Notes: generated from the letters alone by a model not told the origin. DNA of 64,000 nt from Harmothoe impar (GCA_947462335.1 OX381705.1:992001-1056000); one strand, 5' to 3'. Positions 35,019-47,351 are shown, numbered from the stretch's first letter. Numbers and translations: made by a program.

Positions 35019-35242
35019 AGGTTGAATGGAGGCTTGTTTTTGCTAGTTTTAAGGGTGTTATGGAGGGTGGCAGGTTGTACAACTCAGTAGGTATGGCTTA
35101 AATATCAATACAAACAATCTGGATAGTATTTGCACTGAAATAGGAGGCTAAATTTACTGTATTGGGCATCCTAGAATCGATCAGTGATGCCCTTGCCACA
35201 TATCAAAGTATTTGTTGTGATGCCCGTAACACATTTCTATGA

Positions 35243-36084
35243 TGCCCTGTCCACGGGAAATTGGGTACCCGGAATACAGGCCCTCCTGACTGTAGGCCCC
35301 CAGCCCACAGGCCCACGGAACACAGGCCCCCTGCCCACAGGCCCTCCGGATCTGAGGCCCCCTGCCTTTAGGCCACCCTGACTACAGGCCCCCGGCCTGT
35401 AGGCACAAATCTCACATCCATATCATATGTCCAACCCTCTCTAATAAATCATGTGATGTCCAACCCCTTCCCTCACATCCAACCCCTTCTCTCACGTCCA
35501 ATCCCCTTCTCTCACGTCCAACCCCCTCCCTCACATCCAACTCCTCCCTCACATCCAACCCCTTCTCTCACGTCCAACCCCCTCCCTCACGTCCAACCCC
35601 CTCCCTCACGTCCAACCCCTTCCCTCATGTCCAATCCCTTCCCTCCCGTCCAACCCCCTCCCTCACGTCCAACCCTTTCCCTCACGTCCAACCCCATCCC
35701 TCACGTCCAACCCCTTGGTGGTGGACGTGAGGAAATGGTAGAAGGCGTGAGGAAGTGGTAGTGGATGTGAAGAAATGGTAGTGGACGTGAGAAAATGGTA
35801 GTGGACGTGAGGAAGGGGTAGTGGACGTGAGGAAGTGGTAGTGGACGTGAGGAAGGGGTAGTGGACGTGAGGAAATGGTGGTGGACGTGAGGAGGAGGTA
35901 GTGGACGTGAGGAGGTTGTGGCCTATAGCCAGGGGGCCTATGGCCAGGGGGCCTATGGCCAGGGTGCCAAAAGACCGGGGCCCTAAGATCCGGAGGGCCT
36001 AAGGACAGGGTGCCTGTGGTCAGGGGGGCCTGAAGGCAGGGTGCCTAAATACCAGGTGCCTAAAGTCCGTGTACTGGGAGCATG
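35243..36084. mobile_element. Foldback element with inverted minisatellite arrays
   Basis: The outer arms (35,250-35,405 and 35,925-36,075) are inverted copies made of 15-bp CAGGCCCCCTGCCCA-type units. The inner arms are tandem arrays of a 19/20-bp unit, CCTCACGTCCAACCCCCTC on the left, switching at about 35,715 to its inverse, GTGGACGTGAGGAAATGGTA, on the right. The right-arm unit is the one expanded at 12,393-14,376. Confidence 0.85.
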
Positions 36085-36624
36085 AGCAGATGAGTCTAGC
36101 TCATGGTTATGATTTGGAATAGCCCTTCTCTTGAATGTAATTATCTTCTCATCAATATTTATGATGCACTTGCAGCCCATGTAGATTTTTCTCTGCATAG
36201 CTTTGCAGCTCACCTCCATGACAAAAATCTCAATTTTCCATGACATTCATAACATTTTTGTGGAAGTCGGGGGGCTTGGTTTCCCCCCCCCCCCCCAAGA
36301 AAAGTTCCCCAAAGACAGTCCGAGCCTCTACGATCTACTGATTATGACAAACAAGATGTATGAATAGGTGACCACAACTTCTCATACCATACTGTTGTGT
36401 ACAAGCGCCCCTGCAACTTGCACTGTTAGGAGTAAGTGCTGTAGCTGCACAGTATAAAAGGATGTACTTTTGGTTTCCAGTAGTTTATACTGTACAGCTA
36501 CACTACAGTAGGAACTATAGTTCCAACAGTAACCCATATTGTCCCTGTTTAAGGTATTATATACTGTAGGTGTCTACAGTAGTTTATGCCATTATTTTAG
36601 ACTAGCTCTCAGACAAAAGAAGTT

Positions 36625-36696
36625 AGCACCTATGGGAATCGAACTACCTACCTTCCGATCCAAGGTCCATTGCTCTACTAACTGAGCTAGCGGGGC
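36625..36696 (-). repeat. tRNA-Lys-like SINE head
   Basis: The minus strand reads GCCCCGCTAGCTCAGTTAGT then TAGAGCAATGGACC and the B box AGTTCGATTCCC. This resembles an animal tRNA-Lys 5' region, with a degraded 3' acceptor. Confidence 0.6.
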
Positions 36697-37984
36697 TGGC
36701 CGTATATAGTCATGGTCAGAATAAGCTTTTCGATTCATATGCACTGCAAGAAGTTACTGTATTTAAACAGCACAATGTGCTGTACATTTACAGCACTTTT
36801 TGCTGTAGTTGGTATTACAGCACTATTTGCTGTATAATTACAGCATTATGTACTGTGAATTGGGTCTCCGGCACTGTTGCTGTATATTTACAGTACATTT
36901 TGCTGTAGATTTCCGCCGCTAGGTGGCAGCAGTAGACCATTTCTGTATTAATTATTCCACCCAACCCTTTCCCGAGTCAAATAAAACCTCACAAACTCTC
37001 AAGACATCATAGAATAAGAATGGATGAGAGAGACTGAATGCAGTTATCATAAAGTGTAGTGATATTTGCATAATTGTGTTGAATAATACAAAAAAACAGC
37101 AAAAGTATAGAATAGACACCACATTGGTGGGAAAAGTTAAATGCTTAAGTGCCCGGCCTGGGGAAAAGCTGGTATCACATACGGTTCAGCTGTATTGAAG
37201 CAGGATTAAACCATTACATTGTGTAGTGTGTATTATCCTAGCTGAGATTGAACTATTATGCAGGAAAGTACTCTCCATGCATGTGTATTAATTGATATAA
37301 ATTGATGAGAACAACAATACGAAACCTACAGTAGAAGTTGCTGTACATTTACAGCACCCAGTTGCTGTACACGTACAGCAAAATCTACTGGAACAAAAGT
37401 TGCCAGCAACTTTTGCTGTAGATGTACAGTAGAAGTTGCTGTATATTTACAGTAGAAGTTGTTGTATAATTACAGTAGAAGTTGCTGTAAATTTACAGCA
37501 AGTCAGTTGCTGTACACCTACAGCAAAATCTACTGGAACAAAAGTTGCCAGCAACTTTTGCTGTAGGTGTACAGTACTTACTTCTTACAGTGTGACACCA
37601 GGGAGTTGGAGAATGGGAAAGAGAGCTAGGGAGAGGCATGAGGAGAAGGGGAGAGAGAGAGCTTGTAGGTGTATAAGCTATATAAATAGATAGATAGAGA
37701 AGGGGGAACCCAGTAGCATGAACATAATTACTTTATAAGAGCCACATGGATTTTGATAATCATAAAGTTAGACCATAGATCTATCTCAAACAATCTCAAA
37801 ACTAGGGACCTTTAGAAACGATGACATAGTTCATTATACACAGATGTAGTCTATGCTTCTAGCATTGCTTAAGTCCACGTTTAATGAGCTAAGTCAGGTT
37901 TGCTAAAGGTCCCTAGCATCTCTTTCTTACCTGCTCCCTCATTCATAGGAATCAGCAGGCTTTTCATCATAGGACCATACAACC

Positions 37985-38057
37985 GTCCAGCTAGCTCAGA
38001 TAGCAGAGCATTGGACTGTGGGTCTGAAGGTTGATGGTTCTAATCCCAGTGAAGTTT
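37985..38057 (+). repeat. tRNA-like SINE head
   Basis: GTCCAGCTAGCTCAGATAGC then AGAGCATTGGACTGTG and the B box TGGTTCTAATCCC. Same family as 36,625, opposite strand. Confidence 0.6.
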
Positions 38058-38334
38058 CTCAAATGTAATGCATTATGTCAAACGGTGTTGAAACATATTC
38101 AGGGGTGTTTTATACCTGGTTCATATCAATGCCCTGTTATACTACAGCAATTGGGTAACAGTAGATTATATTGTGGACTGCAACAGTACTGACTACTGTA
38201 GTAAGTCTATGTGTGTTTACAGTAGGTGAGTCTGTTCAGGAACAGTCTGTGATACTGGAAACCAAAAATACCTCCTTTTATACTGTAAATCTACAATGGA
38301 TTTAGCTGTGCAGCTACACTAACTTCTGACAGTG

Positions 38335-39093
38335 TGCAGTGTATAGTGAGTTCTGAAATAATCAATTTCAGGCATACAATTATCTGCACTATACTACTAG
38401 CTACCTAGAAATTATATGAGGCTACCTTAGTTTAGTATTTTAAAGTGATTGTATAAAGGAATCTATTTGCATTTCCCTTATCTTACATGATTATTGTATA
38501 AAAATCAATGGGAATAGTATGGAGGCAAAAAAACACAGAAATCTGATTTTTGGACCAATTTCAGTAACACTTACATACATGTATATACACCAAAAGAACT
38601 GTGGTACGGGGCATCACTTTCACGCACTGACAATGTGTTACGGGCATCAGTGGCAGTGTGTTACGGGCATCACCATGAAATTGCAAAATCCATATTTCTC
38701 ACTAATCTGTGGGGTTTACATTGAAAAATGAATGGTTATAGCCTTGTTAATTCCTTATGATCATCATGTGTAAGTTTAAGCATCCACAAGTCACTAGAAA
38801 TAAGGCAATCTTGCCTTCTCTGTTGGAGCAATAATAACAACTCCACCATCTATGATGCTCTGACCGCGCAGACCGGGCATCTCATTCCTGGGAGTGATGT
38901 GGGCCGCTATACATGGGGACTTTACGAGGTTAGTGTTATACATGTACCTTCACTACTAGCTGCCACTGTAGGCCCGGATGTTTACTTACACTGTTATATG
39001 AGTAGTCTACTGATGGGTTAGACATAAGGAGTGGTAATTCGTATGGCCCTAGACCCCTAAATTTGGCACTATGATATGGGCCGTTTTGGGACT
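38335..39093. other. Mostly unannotated stretch
   Basis: It contains the 55-bp inverted match to the candidate exon at 34,959-35,012 (here 38,840-38,895). Otherwise nothing is supported. Confidence 0.4.
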
Positions 39094-40505
39094 TACCGTA
39101 AAACCTCGCGTATAAGGCTCACTCTCACCAAATCAGTGCAACTAAAAAAGTGACGTACATGATCGGCGGACGTACATGATCGGCGGACGTACATGATCGG
39201 CAGAGTCCAAAATCCGTTTTTTACCCCCTGCACTACGATGTTTAACTCTCCCAACCATACCTACAGGCTGTAATGTATCTTTGGGGAGTTTATTAGAAAA
39301 AAAAACCTCCCAAAATATTTATAGGGGCCGGAGGGGGGGGGCTCAATGTGTAACCGATCATGTACGTCACATGACGTACATGATCGGCTTGGAATGTCAT
39401 GTAAAATTTCCTATTTACCCACTGCTTGACCTGTCTATGATTACACATATTTAGACCTACATCATATGTACACCTCACTATGATTGATTTATGTTTTAAA
39501 TATGGTCAGAAAAGGTAATTAAAGCAGTCAATAAATAATGGCCGATCATGTACGTCACATGACGTACATGATCGGTATTGAAATGTCATGTAAAATACTT
39601 TTACTAGACTCATCTACACATTTAAACCATTTGAAATACCAAGACAGACATTATATGTACACCTTGGTAAGGTTTATAAATGTTTTATTATGGTCAGAAA
39701 GAGTAGGGCAGTCAATAATCACCGATCATGTACGTCACCGATCATGTACGTCACATGACGTACATGATCGGCATTGAAATGTCATTTAAAATACTCTTAC
39801 TAGAATCATTTACACATTTAAACCATTTTAAATACCAATACAGACATTATATGAACACCTTGGTAAGGTTTACTTATGTTATATGATGATCAGAAAGACT
39901 GGGGCAGTCAATAATCACCGATCATGTACGTCACCGATCATGTACGTCACCGATCATGTACGTCACCGATCATGTACGTCCGCCGATCATGTACGTCCGC
40001 CGATCATGTACGTCACTTTTTTAGTTGCACTGATTTGGTGAGAGTGAGTCATAAGCCTAACTTGCGTATAAGCCGCACCCCGACTTTGGGCCGATTCTAT
40101 AAGCCTCACTGACGATCTGATTACAGTCAATTTAGTACTGTAGTATACTTGCAAAAACTCTCGTATAAGCCGCACCCTATATGGGGGTCTAGATGGGGGG
40201 CCCCCCCATGTCGCATGTCGAATTTAAGAAATGGCCATGTCATGTCACTTAAAATTTCCATGTCCCATGTCGCCCCTAAGAACCTGCCATGTCCCATTTC
40301 GATTTTAAGAAATTCCCCATGTCATGTCACTAAAATTTTCCCTCATGTCACTAAGCTCCATGTCGCATGTCGATTTTAAGAAATGGCCATGTCGCCATGT
40401 CGATTTTAGCCATCTACCCCCATCTATATAGGCATGTTTGGTATCAAATGAAAGCTGGTTCTGGTTCGAGTACAAGCCGCGGCTTCTACGCGAGGTTTTA
40501 CGGTA
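39094..40505. mobile_element. TACCGTAAAACCTCGCG MITE with two nested inserts
   Basis: The left terminus is TACCGTAAAACCTCGCGTAT and the right terminus, ACGCGAGGTTTTACGGTA, lies 1.4 kb away. A foldback element (39,119-40,047) separates them, and a second G/C-ended insert (about 40,181-40,430, TATGGGGGTCTAGATGG to CCATCTACCCCCATCTATA) carries tandem CATGTCGCATGTCGATTTTA motifs. Confidence 0.8.
39119..40047. mobile_element. Foldback element with GATCATGTACGTCAC tandem repeats
   Basis: TCACTCTCACCAAATCAGTG and AACTAAAAAAGTGACGTACA on the left are mirrored exactly at the right end. Both arms hold 15-17-bp tandem units of GTACATGATCGGCGGAC or its inverse. The interior contains three diverged direct repeats of about 180 bp, each bounded by palindromic GATCATGTACGTCACATGAC blocks. 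Confidence 0.85.
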
Positions 40506-40599
40506 GTGACATGGGACAGGGGTAAATATTAGATAGAGACATGGGCATTTCTTCAAATCAACACGGGACATTGGACCCCCCCCCCTCCCATCACGGGCC

Positions 40600-40832
40600 C
40601 CATTTGTTAGTAACAGGGATGGGGGAGATAAGGTGGGTAAGGTGGATTTTTGTGCAAGCGCATGATTTATTCAGTGTCACCCCCCCCCCCCCCGCCCTTT
40701 GTAAAAGTTGTCCAAATTGACCCCTTTGAGCTATAGTAATGCGTAGGTTTTTGCTTCACATTTTTTCTGGTCCAACTTTTTTCACCCCTCCCGAAATCCA
40801 CCACCCCCTTGTTAAACGTGACCACTCCTAAT
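40600..40832. mobile_element. G-rich GGGAGTG-type MITE, diverged
   Basis: TTGTTAGTAACAGGGATGGG at the left and CCACCCCCTTGTTAAACGTG followed by ACCACTCC at the right form diverged termini. Confidence 0.55.
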
Positions 40833-41015
40833 GTATAACCTTTCGCATTACCATGACTGTGTCCAGGATCACTGAGTACATGTTTCTGCTCTCAGAATTG
40901 ACAAATTTATTATTGCATTGTTCCTGAATTATTTTTTTTTTAATGTTTTTTTTTTTTAAATGATTTGAAAAATTAAAATGATAATTTAGAAAGAAAATTG
41001 AAACTATAGAAATAG

Positions 41016-41600
41016 AAATTGAAAATGGATGCTGTCGACTGTCAATTCATTTAAATTTGCAGTTGACAGCACCCATTTTCAAGCCTCTTTTTTTTAACAG
41101 TCCAAATAGAAAATAAAATTCCAAATGGCTGCTGTCAACTGTCAACTTATTCAGAACAGCTTCTGACAAGTATATTTGGAGTAGGTCAAATTTCCTAAAA
41201 ATGTCCAATTTGCAAAAAGGGAAATTTTCCCTAAAATGGCCGACTTCATGAGAACAAAGTTCAAGATGACAAAAGTGATTTTTGCCAAAATGACTGGCTC
41301 AGGCGAGAAAGAAATAGTTAATTGCAATTTTGAACTTTTTTCTCGGCAAGTCAGCCATTTTAGCAAAGATCTTTCTTTTTTTTTAAAGATTTTAAATGTT
41401 TTGGACATTTTTAGGAAATGTCAGTCCCAAAGATACCTGTAACAATGTGTTCTGAAGAAGTCGACAGTTGATAGCAACAATTAAAAAAAAAGAAACTCTG
41501 GAATTTATTTGGACTGTTCAAAAAATATTGAACATGGGTGCTGTCAACTATAAATTTATATGAATTGACAGTCAATAGCACCCATTTTCGTGTATTTGTT
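41016..41600. repeat. Cluster of imperfect palindromes
   Basis: Three related inverted repeats share AAATGG(A/G)TGCTGTC and GACAGCACCCATTTT: 41,018-41,090, 41,120-41,165 (one arm) and 41,530-41,592. They probably derive from one A/T-rich transposon family. Confidence 0.55.
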
Positions 41601-41916
41601 TCCAAAATCTTGTTTTACTCCAATGTTTTTGTTTTTTTCAACTTTTTTTTTTCTTCAAAATATTCATTTTTATTTTTCAAGAACGTTACCCCATTGAAGT
41701 TGTTTGCTAGAACTTAACCATATATCTGAAACTGAAGACCCCCGGACAAGCACCCCCCCCCCCCGCCCAAAAAGAAATGAAATAAAATAAAGTCGAATTA
41801 GATTAACCAGAAAAAATAATGATAAAAAATGACACGACCTTCTGGGCCTTGCTTTTCACACTGCAAAGCAGACTATTTTTCCTTAATCATGACCCCTATG
41901 TATGTAACTTCTACAG

Positions 41917-41981
41917 AAAATGCAGGCAGAAACGAGACATTAAAGCGCTGAAGAAGAAACTACAGAATTGTCGTCCTCAGA
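41917..41981 (+). CDS. Host gene candidate, exon A
   Basis: Acceptor CTTCTACAG precedes 41,917 and donor A|GTAAGT follows 41,981. The frame encodes KCRQKRDIKALKKKLQNC, a basic, helix-forming segment that could be a short coiled coil or a basic DNA-binding region. It leaves one base over, matching the phase that exon B needs. Upstream exons must exist but I could not identify them. Confidence 0.45.
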
Positions 41982-42192
41982 GTAAGTGGTTTATTTTTCT
42001 TTTAATCTTTTATTGGCGTAAAAGAAATCTTGTTTATATAGAAAGCTGTTCCTTTTGGCCTAACCTACAGCTAATTTAGAATCAATATTCAGTGAAAATG
42101 TTGTTGGTGTTAGTGGAGGCAAATACATTGACATTAGAAGGGGTAGTGCTGTATACATTCAGAATTCAATATCTGGCACTAGCAATTACATC

Positions 42193-42684
42193 TTTATTAT
42201 ACCTAGCATATGATAGTCCTATCTCTTAACCACTGAAACCAATACATCCACCGCAGTGGCGTATTGCGCCAATACGCCCACTGGGTGGACGTATTGAGAA
42301 ATGTCACGTGACCAGCTATTGACCAATCACAGTACAGCTATGCTGAAGCCGATTTTTATCAAAATGCTTCTCGATTGCTGATTGATATCACGATTTTTGA
42401 TAAGTATCTAGCATATTTCTGAAGGTTTAATGGTTGAAAATGGTAGGGAGCACATGCGAGCATGCATATAGAACTTTATAGCATGTAAATCGGACCAGAA
42501 TTGAGTTTTTTGACAAAAAAAAACAACGGAGACATCCAGCAGCCATCAGGAAAACTAAACGATCGTCAATGGCAATCGTCTCTAAATAGGCCCTATAATC
42601 ATAAATTTCTTGTGACTTAAATATCAATACTATCAAGTTTCATTGGTTAGAGAGATAGGACTATCATATGCTAGGTATAATAAA
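42193..42684. mobile_element. TIR MITE, TTTATTATACCTAGCATATG
   Basis: About 40-bp termini, TTTATTATACCTAGCATATG and TAGTCCTATCTCT on the left, mirrored at the right. The element lies in the intron between exons A and B. Confidence 0.85.
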
Positions 42685-42689
42685 ACAAA

Positions 42690-42799
42690 TACATAACTCG
42701 TGAGCATATCCCAGCTTGCATGCCCACTTGTGGCCCTTATAAAGGGCCTAGCGTGGGCATACTGCTGCCATATGCCCACACGTTATGTATTTGGTTAGT
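42690..42799. repeat. Short palindrome
   Basis: ACATAACTCGTGAGCATATC and TGCCCACTTGTGGCCC on the left mirror GGGCCTAGCGTGGGCATACT and CACACGTTATGT on the right. Confidence 0.65.
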
Positions 42800-43026
42800 A
42801 TGTCATGCTAGGCCTAATCATATTTCCGCATCCTGAACGCCGAACACCTTGTCTGAGAAAAATCGGCTTATAGAAAAAACATTTGAAAAACATTTTCACC
42901 ATAATCTCGTCTAATAAAACCCAGCCGAGAAAAAACAAAACAAAATAAATTTTGTCTTATCGTCTAGGTTTTACGGTAGTCAATTACTAAACATTGAATA
43001 TTTTTGTCATCCCTTTCTCTCTACAG

Positions 43027-43077
43027 AAAGAATATACCAGAGTAATACGCCTCAATCACACCCCTCAATGACGCATG
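43027..43077 (+). CDS. Host gene candidate, exon B
   Basis: Acceptor TCTCTCTACAG, donor G|GTAGGT. Only one frame is open across these 51 bases (RIYQSNTPQSHPSMTH), and it is the one that takes one base from exon A. It again leaves one base over for exon C. The phase agreement supports the model; transcript evidence would settle it. Confidence 0.45.
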
Positions 43078-44060
43078 GTAGGTATACACATTACTCGAGG
43101 TCACAAACAGAATCCTTTAACCTTTTTCTGACTTTGAAAAGAAAATCCTCATTTGTGGTCAATGTTTCTTCCTCTTTAGGTGCTGTATCTATGTTTTAGT
43201 GTTAATATTGATGTACTCTAGACTTGTCTCTAGACTTGAAATGGTGCCTTCTCACACATTTTGGGACAAATTAATGACTCTGGTCTGTGTCTATAGCCTT
43301 AATCATTTGGCTTGGAAAATTGCCCACTTCTCTCTTTCTTCCCCCTTTTCTCATCGTCTCTTCTCTACCCCCCCCCCTTTTTTTTGGGGGGGGGGGGCAA
43401 AATCCCCCCCCCCCGAATCCGCCAATGGAGTATCATGCTGTCGGGCCAAAACCATTAAACCCCCTAGAGTGTAAAGTCTTGTGATATTGCTTGTATAATT
43501 TTTGTCAAGCGACCACAACTTTCGATTATACACAAGTTAAAAACATCATACATGTTATGAAGGTCGGACTTTATAATCCTCGATACCTACTTGGCCCATT
43601 GGCCAGTAGGGTAGCTATCCCATCCGAACAAGCAAAAGCAAGGAGCCATATGGGAATTAAGCAGGTTTCTGTAATTTCAAATCATACAAAAATGTGTTGT
43701 TTACATGTTTAATAGATAAACGAGCTACACAGTTATTTAGTTGCTCTCCGTAATTATCACGGATAAAGAGAGTTTGATATGTAATCTCATGACAAGCCAA
43801 AGGTATCCTTACCGTCATATTGCAAGACTGTACTTTTTACAGTCAAAAGATAAATAGTTGCTTGCTCTTTCATTCTCTACACAAAAGCAGTTCACAAAAG
43901 GAATTTCTTAAATAATAGTGTGGTCAATTGCACGCTTTCACATTTGTAAGAGGGAAATCTGTCAGCAAATATCGGAATAGCTTACAGTACATGAAATTAG
44001 AGCTCTCCGTAGGTTTTCCCAAACACAGACCTAAAAATCAGGTATTTTTGCCTTTTATTG

Positions 44061-44242
44061 CACTGTAAAAAGTTATTGTATGCGTACAGTAGATTCTACT
44101 GTAGGTGTACAATTTATTGCAGGTAAATAGTAGAATCTACTGTAAATCTAGAGTAGATTCTACTGACAACCCATTCTACACTAGATTCTACTGTAGATTT
44201 ACACTGGATTCTACGGTATACCTACACTAACTATTTACAGTG
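44061..44242. mobile_element. TIR MITE, CACTGTAAAAAGTT, copy 1
   Basis: CACTGTAAAAAGTTATTG at the left and TAACTATTTACAGTG at the right. The interior is repeated AGTAGATTCTACTGTA. It lies just before exon C. Confidence 0.8.
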
Positions 44243-44312
44243 TGCATGAGCTTACCTGAACCTTTCTACTCTTAGTTTTTAATACCAGTATCTTATACTC
44301 ATTCCCTTATAG

Positions 44313-45686
44313 ATAGCCACGTTGGTCCACCCTCTCCCTTGTCGATGACATCTGTAGACAGCCTAACAGTTGCTGATGCCGCAGACGCAATCATGGGGAC
44401 CGACTTCGGTCTTCCAGACATTAGTGCTTCTGTGAACCAGTCATTAATTCTTCAAAAAATTAGAAAAAATCTCCGAGACAATCTCAGCATGATAGATCAG
44501 CTACTTGGTGAGGAAGGAGGCTTCAATACTCCCAGCACCTACATACCCGAGACACAACCTTCAATAGCTGCATCAGACGCGGACATGTCTCTACAATTTA
44601 GACACCCCGTTTCCTGTGCGCCCGATGCACAAGCTGCAGATTCCGGTTACACAACCTACATGACGCTACAACCTGCCACTTGCCACACACACATGGCAGA
44701 GCCACACACCAACCAAACTGTTCCCAAGGCCTACCTGTACCAAGCACAACCTGAGCACACTACTGTACCAAGCACCTTCTTCACACAGGAGGCACACAAT
44801 GGACATGCTGCTGTCAGTATAGGCAAGCCCCGCGTAGAACCTGCTTCTGACATCTTAATGCACCCGCAGCCATCTGATGATGACTTCAAGAACTACTTCT
44901 TTGATGCACAACCTCCCAATGACGATGACGACATTGACAATGATGACGACAATGACAACAAAGATGACAACAACGACAATGATGAAGAAGAAGACGATGA
45001 AGTAGTTTTAAAGTCAGGAGGGCTTTGTCACAGGAAGGGCGAACCCCCCAGACAGACCCATTGTGTGGCAGACCCATTGGTGCAGGGCCCTACAAATGCT
45101 GCCCCCAACACGCCCGCTGTGTGTGAGGCACAACTTCAGCGAGCTGCTCCGAGCACCGACATGTCAGCGACAGAATCTACCCATGCTGCTCCCTGCTCTG
45201 ACACCTCCATGCCCCAGTCATATCCTGCAACTGTTCCCACCCCTAGCAAGTCTGAGACTGGTAAAGGCCCGCAAACTTTTTCGGATGATGGTACTGAGCA
45301 ATATCAAAAATTGTTGATCATTCCGACTCAATTGGGTCGCCGACGTCTCCGCAGACGACACGTTTCCCTTGGCCCCTTACATGGTGGCCTTAAGCTCACC
45401 TCCATTACGTCACCATCACAGATGGGCACCACGTCACCGCGCCCTGCTCCCTCTGTTAATGGCAGCCAGGTACAAACAGTGGACTGTACTGACCCCACCA
45501 GTAGAAAGGTTCTGGACGATGATATCATTATTTTATCATCTAGAGCTCAGTTAAGTGCGATAAGCCACAAAGAGAAAAGTAAAGATGTCAACTATGTCTC
45601 TCACATGGCTCTGGTAACAATGGAGTGTCAAAAAAATGTCACAAGGGGCGTGGCAAGCAGTTTCAAAGGGGGGGGGAACGGGGGTT
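44313..45686 (+). CDS. Host gene candidate, large acidic exon C (runs into gap)
   Basis: Acceptor TTCCCTTATAG at 44,312. The frame continues from exon B as DSHVGPPSPLSMTSVDS and stays open for over 450 codons to the N run. The product has a helical N-terminal part (QSLILQKIRKNLRDNLSMID), a Thr/Pro/Gln-rich middle and a long Asp/Asn/Glu tract (about 44,920-45,005), followed by a basic RRRLRRRHVS motif. I do not recognise the family. The true exon end may be a donor before the gap; codons read across the Ns are meaningless. Confidence 0.5.
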
Positions 45687-45886
45687 NNNNNNNNNNNNNN
45701 NNNNNNNNNNNNNNNNNNNNNNNNNNNNNNNNNNNNNNNNNNNNNNNNNNNNNNNNNNNNNNNNNNNNNNNNNNNNNNNNNNNNNNNNNNNNNNNNNNNN
45801 NNNNNNNNNNNNNNNNNNNNNNNNNNNNNNNNNNNNNNNNNNNNNNNNNNNNNNNNNNNNNNNNNNNNNNNNNNNNNNNNNNNNNN
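45687..45886. other. Assembly gap
   Basis: A run of 200 Ns. Its round size suggests a scaffold gap of unknown true length, so any frame across it is unreliable. Confidence 0.98.
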
Positions 45887-47023
45887 AGCTCCCGTGTGGC
45901 CAGCCTACTAACCACCGTGGCAGTCCCAGTCATTCATAGTGCTTGCCCTCCCCCCCCCCCTAGCCTGTACTTGGCCCGTAGTAGGTATCGTTCCGTCACA
46001 GGGCTGTTTGAGACTACCCCCGTGCCCCCCCCCCGTCCCCACTGGCAACTACATGTATGCAAGCCCACCCCCCACACCTTACTGAGCCTATACCGATGTT
46101 GCAGGTTCCTTAGTAGGGGGCACCATTGCTTGATCTGGTAACTGGCGAGATAAGCGCTGATACAGCCATCACAATGGGTACAGGCTGTTACATAATGCAT
46201 TCTAAGAATTCCGCAGTGAAGGCCAGGGAGTTATCTCATTGGTTGATAATGCAACCAGCTACACGCCTATAGCCCGAGGAGAGTCAATCAAAACATCAAC
46301 AATGGGTTTACATATTCATACACCAGTGCTAAGGCCGGAAGCAAGCTGATACACGAATTTCAAATAACCCTGATACGAGTTGAAATTACCGGAAGTGGAC
46401 TGATACGGTTCTCCTGCTGTAAGCCAATGGCTTACTATATTTAACAAAACACATTTGATAATAATGGAATAATATTGGACATTATAAAATCGACGCATTT
46501 CTCAGCTAATAATAATTGTTATCATTAATCAACTGACGATGGAAATTTACTTCTATTTTGAAATTAATTTTGAGTATTAATCCTCCGTGAAAATGAGATC
46601 AGAATTAGAATTAATAATCACTATTAATTGTAAATACAATTGAAGATTGTAATTTAAAAGACGTGTTCTGGTGGTTAAATTACAAGAAATGTATTATCAA
46701 CGCAATGATTAATTTTGATTAAATATGGATGTCGGACGGTGAGTCGAGTGGGTACTAAAATACCTTATCTTCCTGTTAGTTGAATTCTTTAAGGGCTGGA
46801 TATCGTCTTTCACTGAATTCTAAATTCTACCTAATGATATTCAAAAGCTACCATGGGGACAATTACATGTCATCCTTAGGTACTATTACAGCTCAGAGCT
46901 GGGACCCCATGCGGCCCTGCCATGGGGCTTTACACTGTAAGGTTGTAAGATTGTAAAAAAATGGTTTTCAAGCAGCAATCACGTTTTACACTGCGGTTTT
47001 CAAAGGTTAAAAACAACCAAGTA
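45887..47023. other. Unannotated stretch after the gap
   Basis: No gene can be supported. C-rich tracts lie at about 45,950 and 46,027. Confidence 0.4.
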
Positions 47024-47180
47024 CACTGTAAAAAGTTGGTTGCCAATTTTGTAGGTGTACAGGTCATTGTAGGTAAAGAGTAAATATACAGTAGATTCTA
47101 CTGTAAATCTATTCTACAGTAGATTATACTGTAGATCTAGAGTAGAATCTGCTGTGTACCTACACTAACTATTTACAGTG
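47024..47180. mobile_element. TIR MITE, CACTGTAAAAAGTT, copy 2
   Basis: CACTGTAAAAAGTTGGTTGC at the left, CTAACTATTTACAGTG at the right, with CAGTAGATTCTACTGTA blocks inside. Confidence 0.8.
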
Positions 47181-47192
47181 TATGTACACGCA

Positions 47193-47194
47193 TA

Positions 47195-47258
<64 letters not shown>

Positions 47259-47261
47259 TGC

Positions 47262-47350
<89 letters not shown>
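47193..47350. repeat. (AT)n microsatellite
   Basis: About 150 bp of alternating A and T with GCATGCAT and GTAT interruptions. Confidence 0.97.

Positions 47351-47351
<1 letters not shown>

Larger units (their letters stand above)
36421..38334. mobile_element. Composite CACTGT...ACAGTG repeat region
   Basis: Opens CACTGTTAGGAGTAAGTGCT and has closing termini at 37,592 (TACTTACTTCTTACAGTG) and 38,334 (AACTTCTGACAGTG). The interior is packed with short palindromes such as TGCTGTACATTTACAGCA and includes a 140-bp tandem duplication (37,360-37,575) and two tRNA-like sequences facing each other. It probably represents two or more related elements. Confidence 0.6.

Noticed and set aside
45687..46141. 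Continuation of the 600-codon frame across the assembly gap
   Set aside because: The gap length is artificial, so the frame after the Ns is not connected with any confidence.
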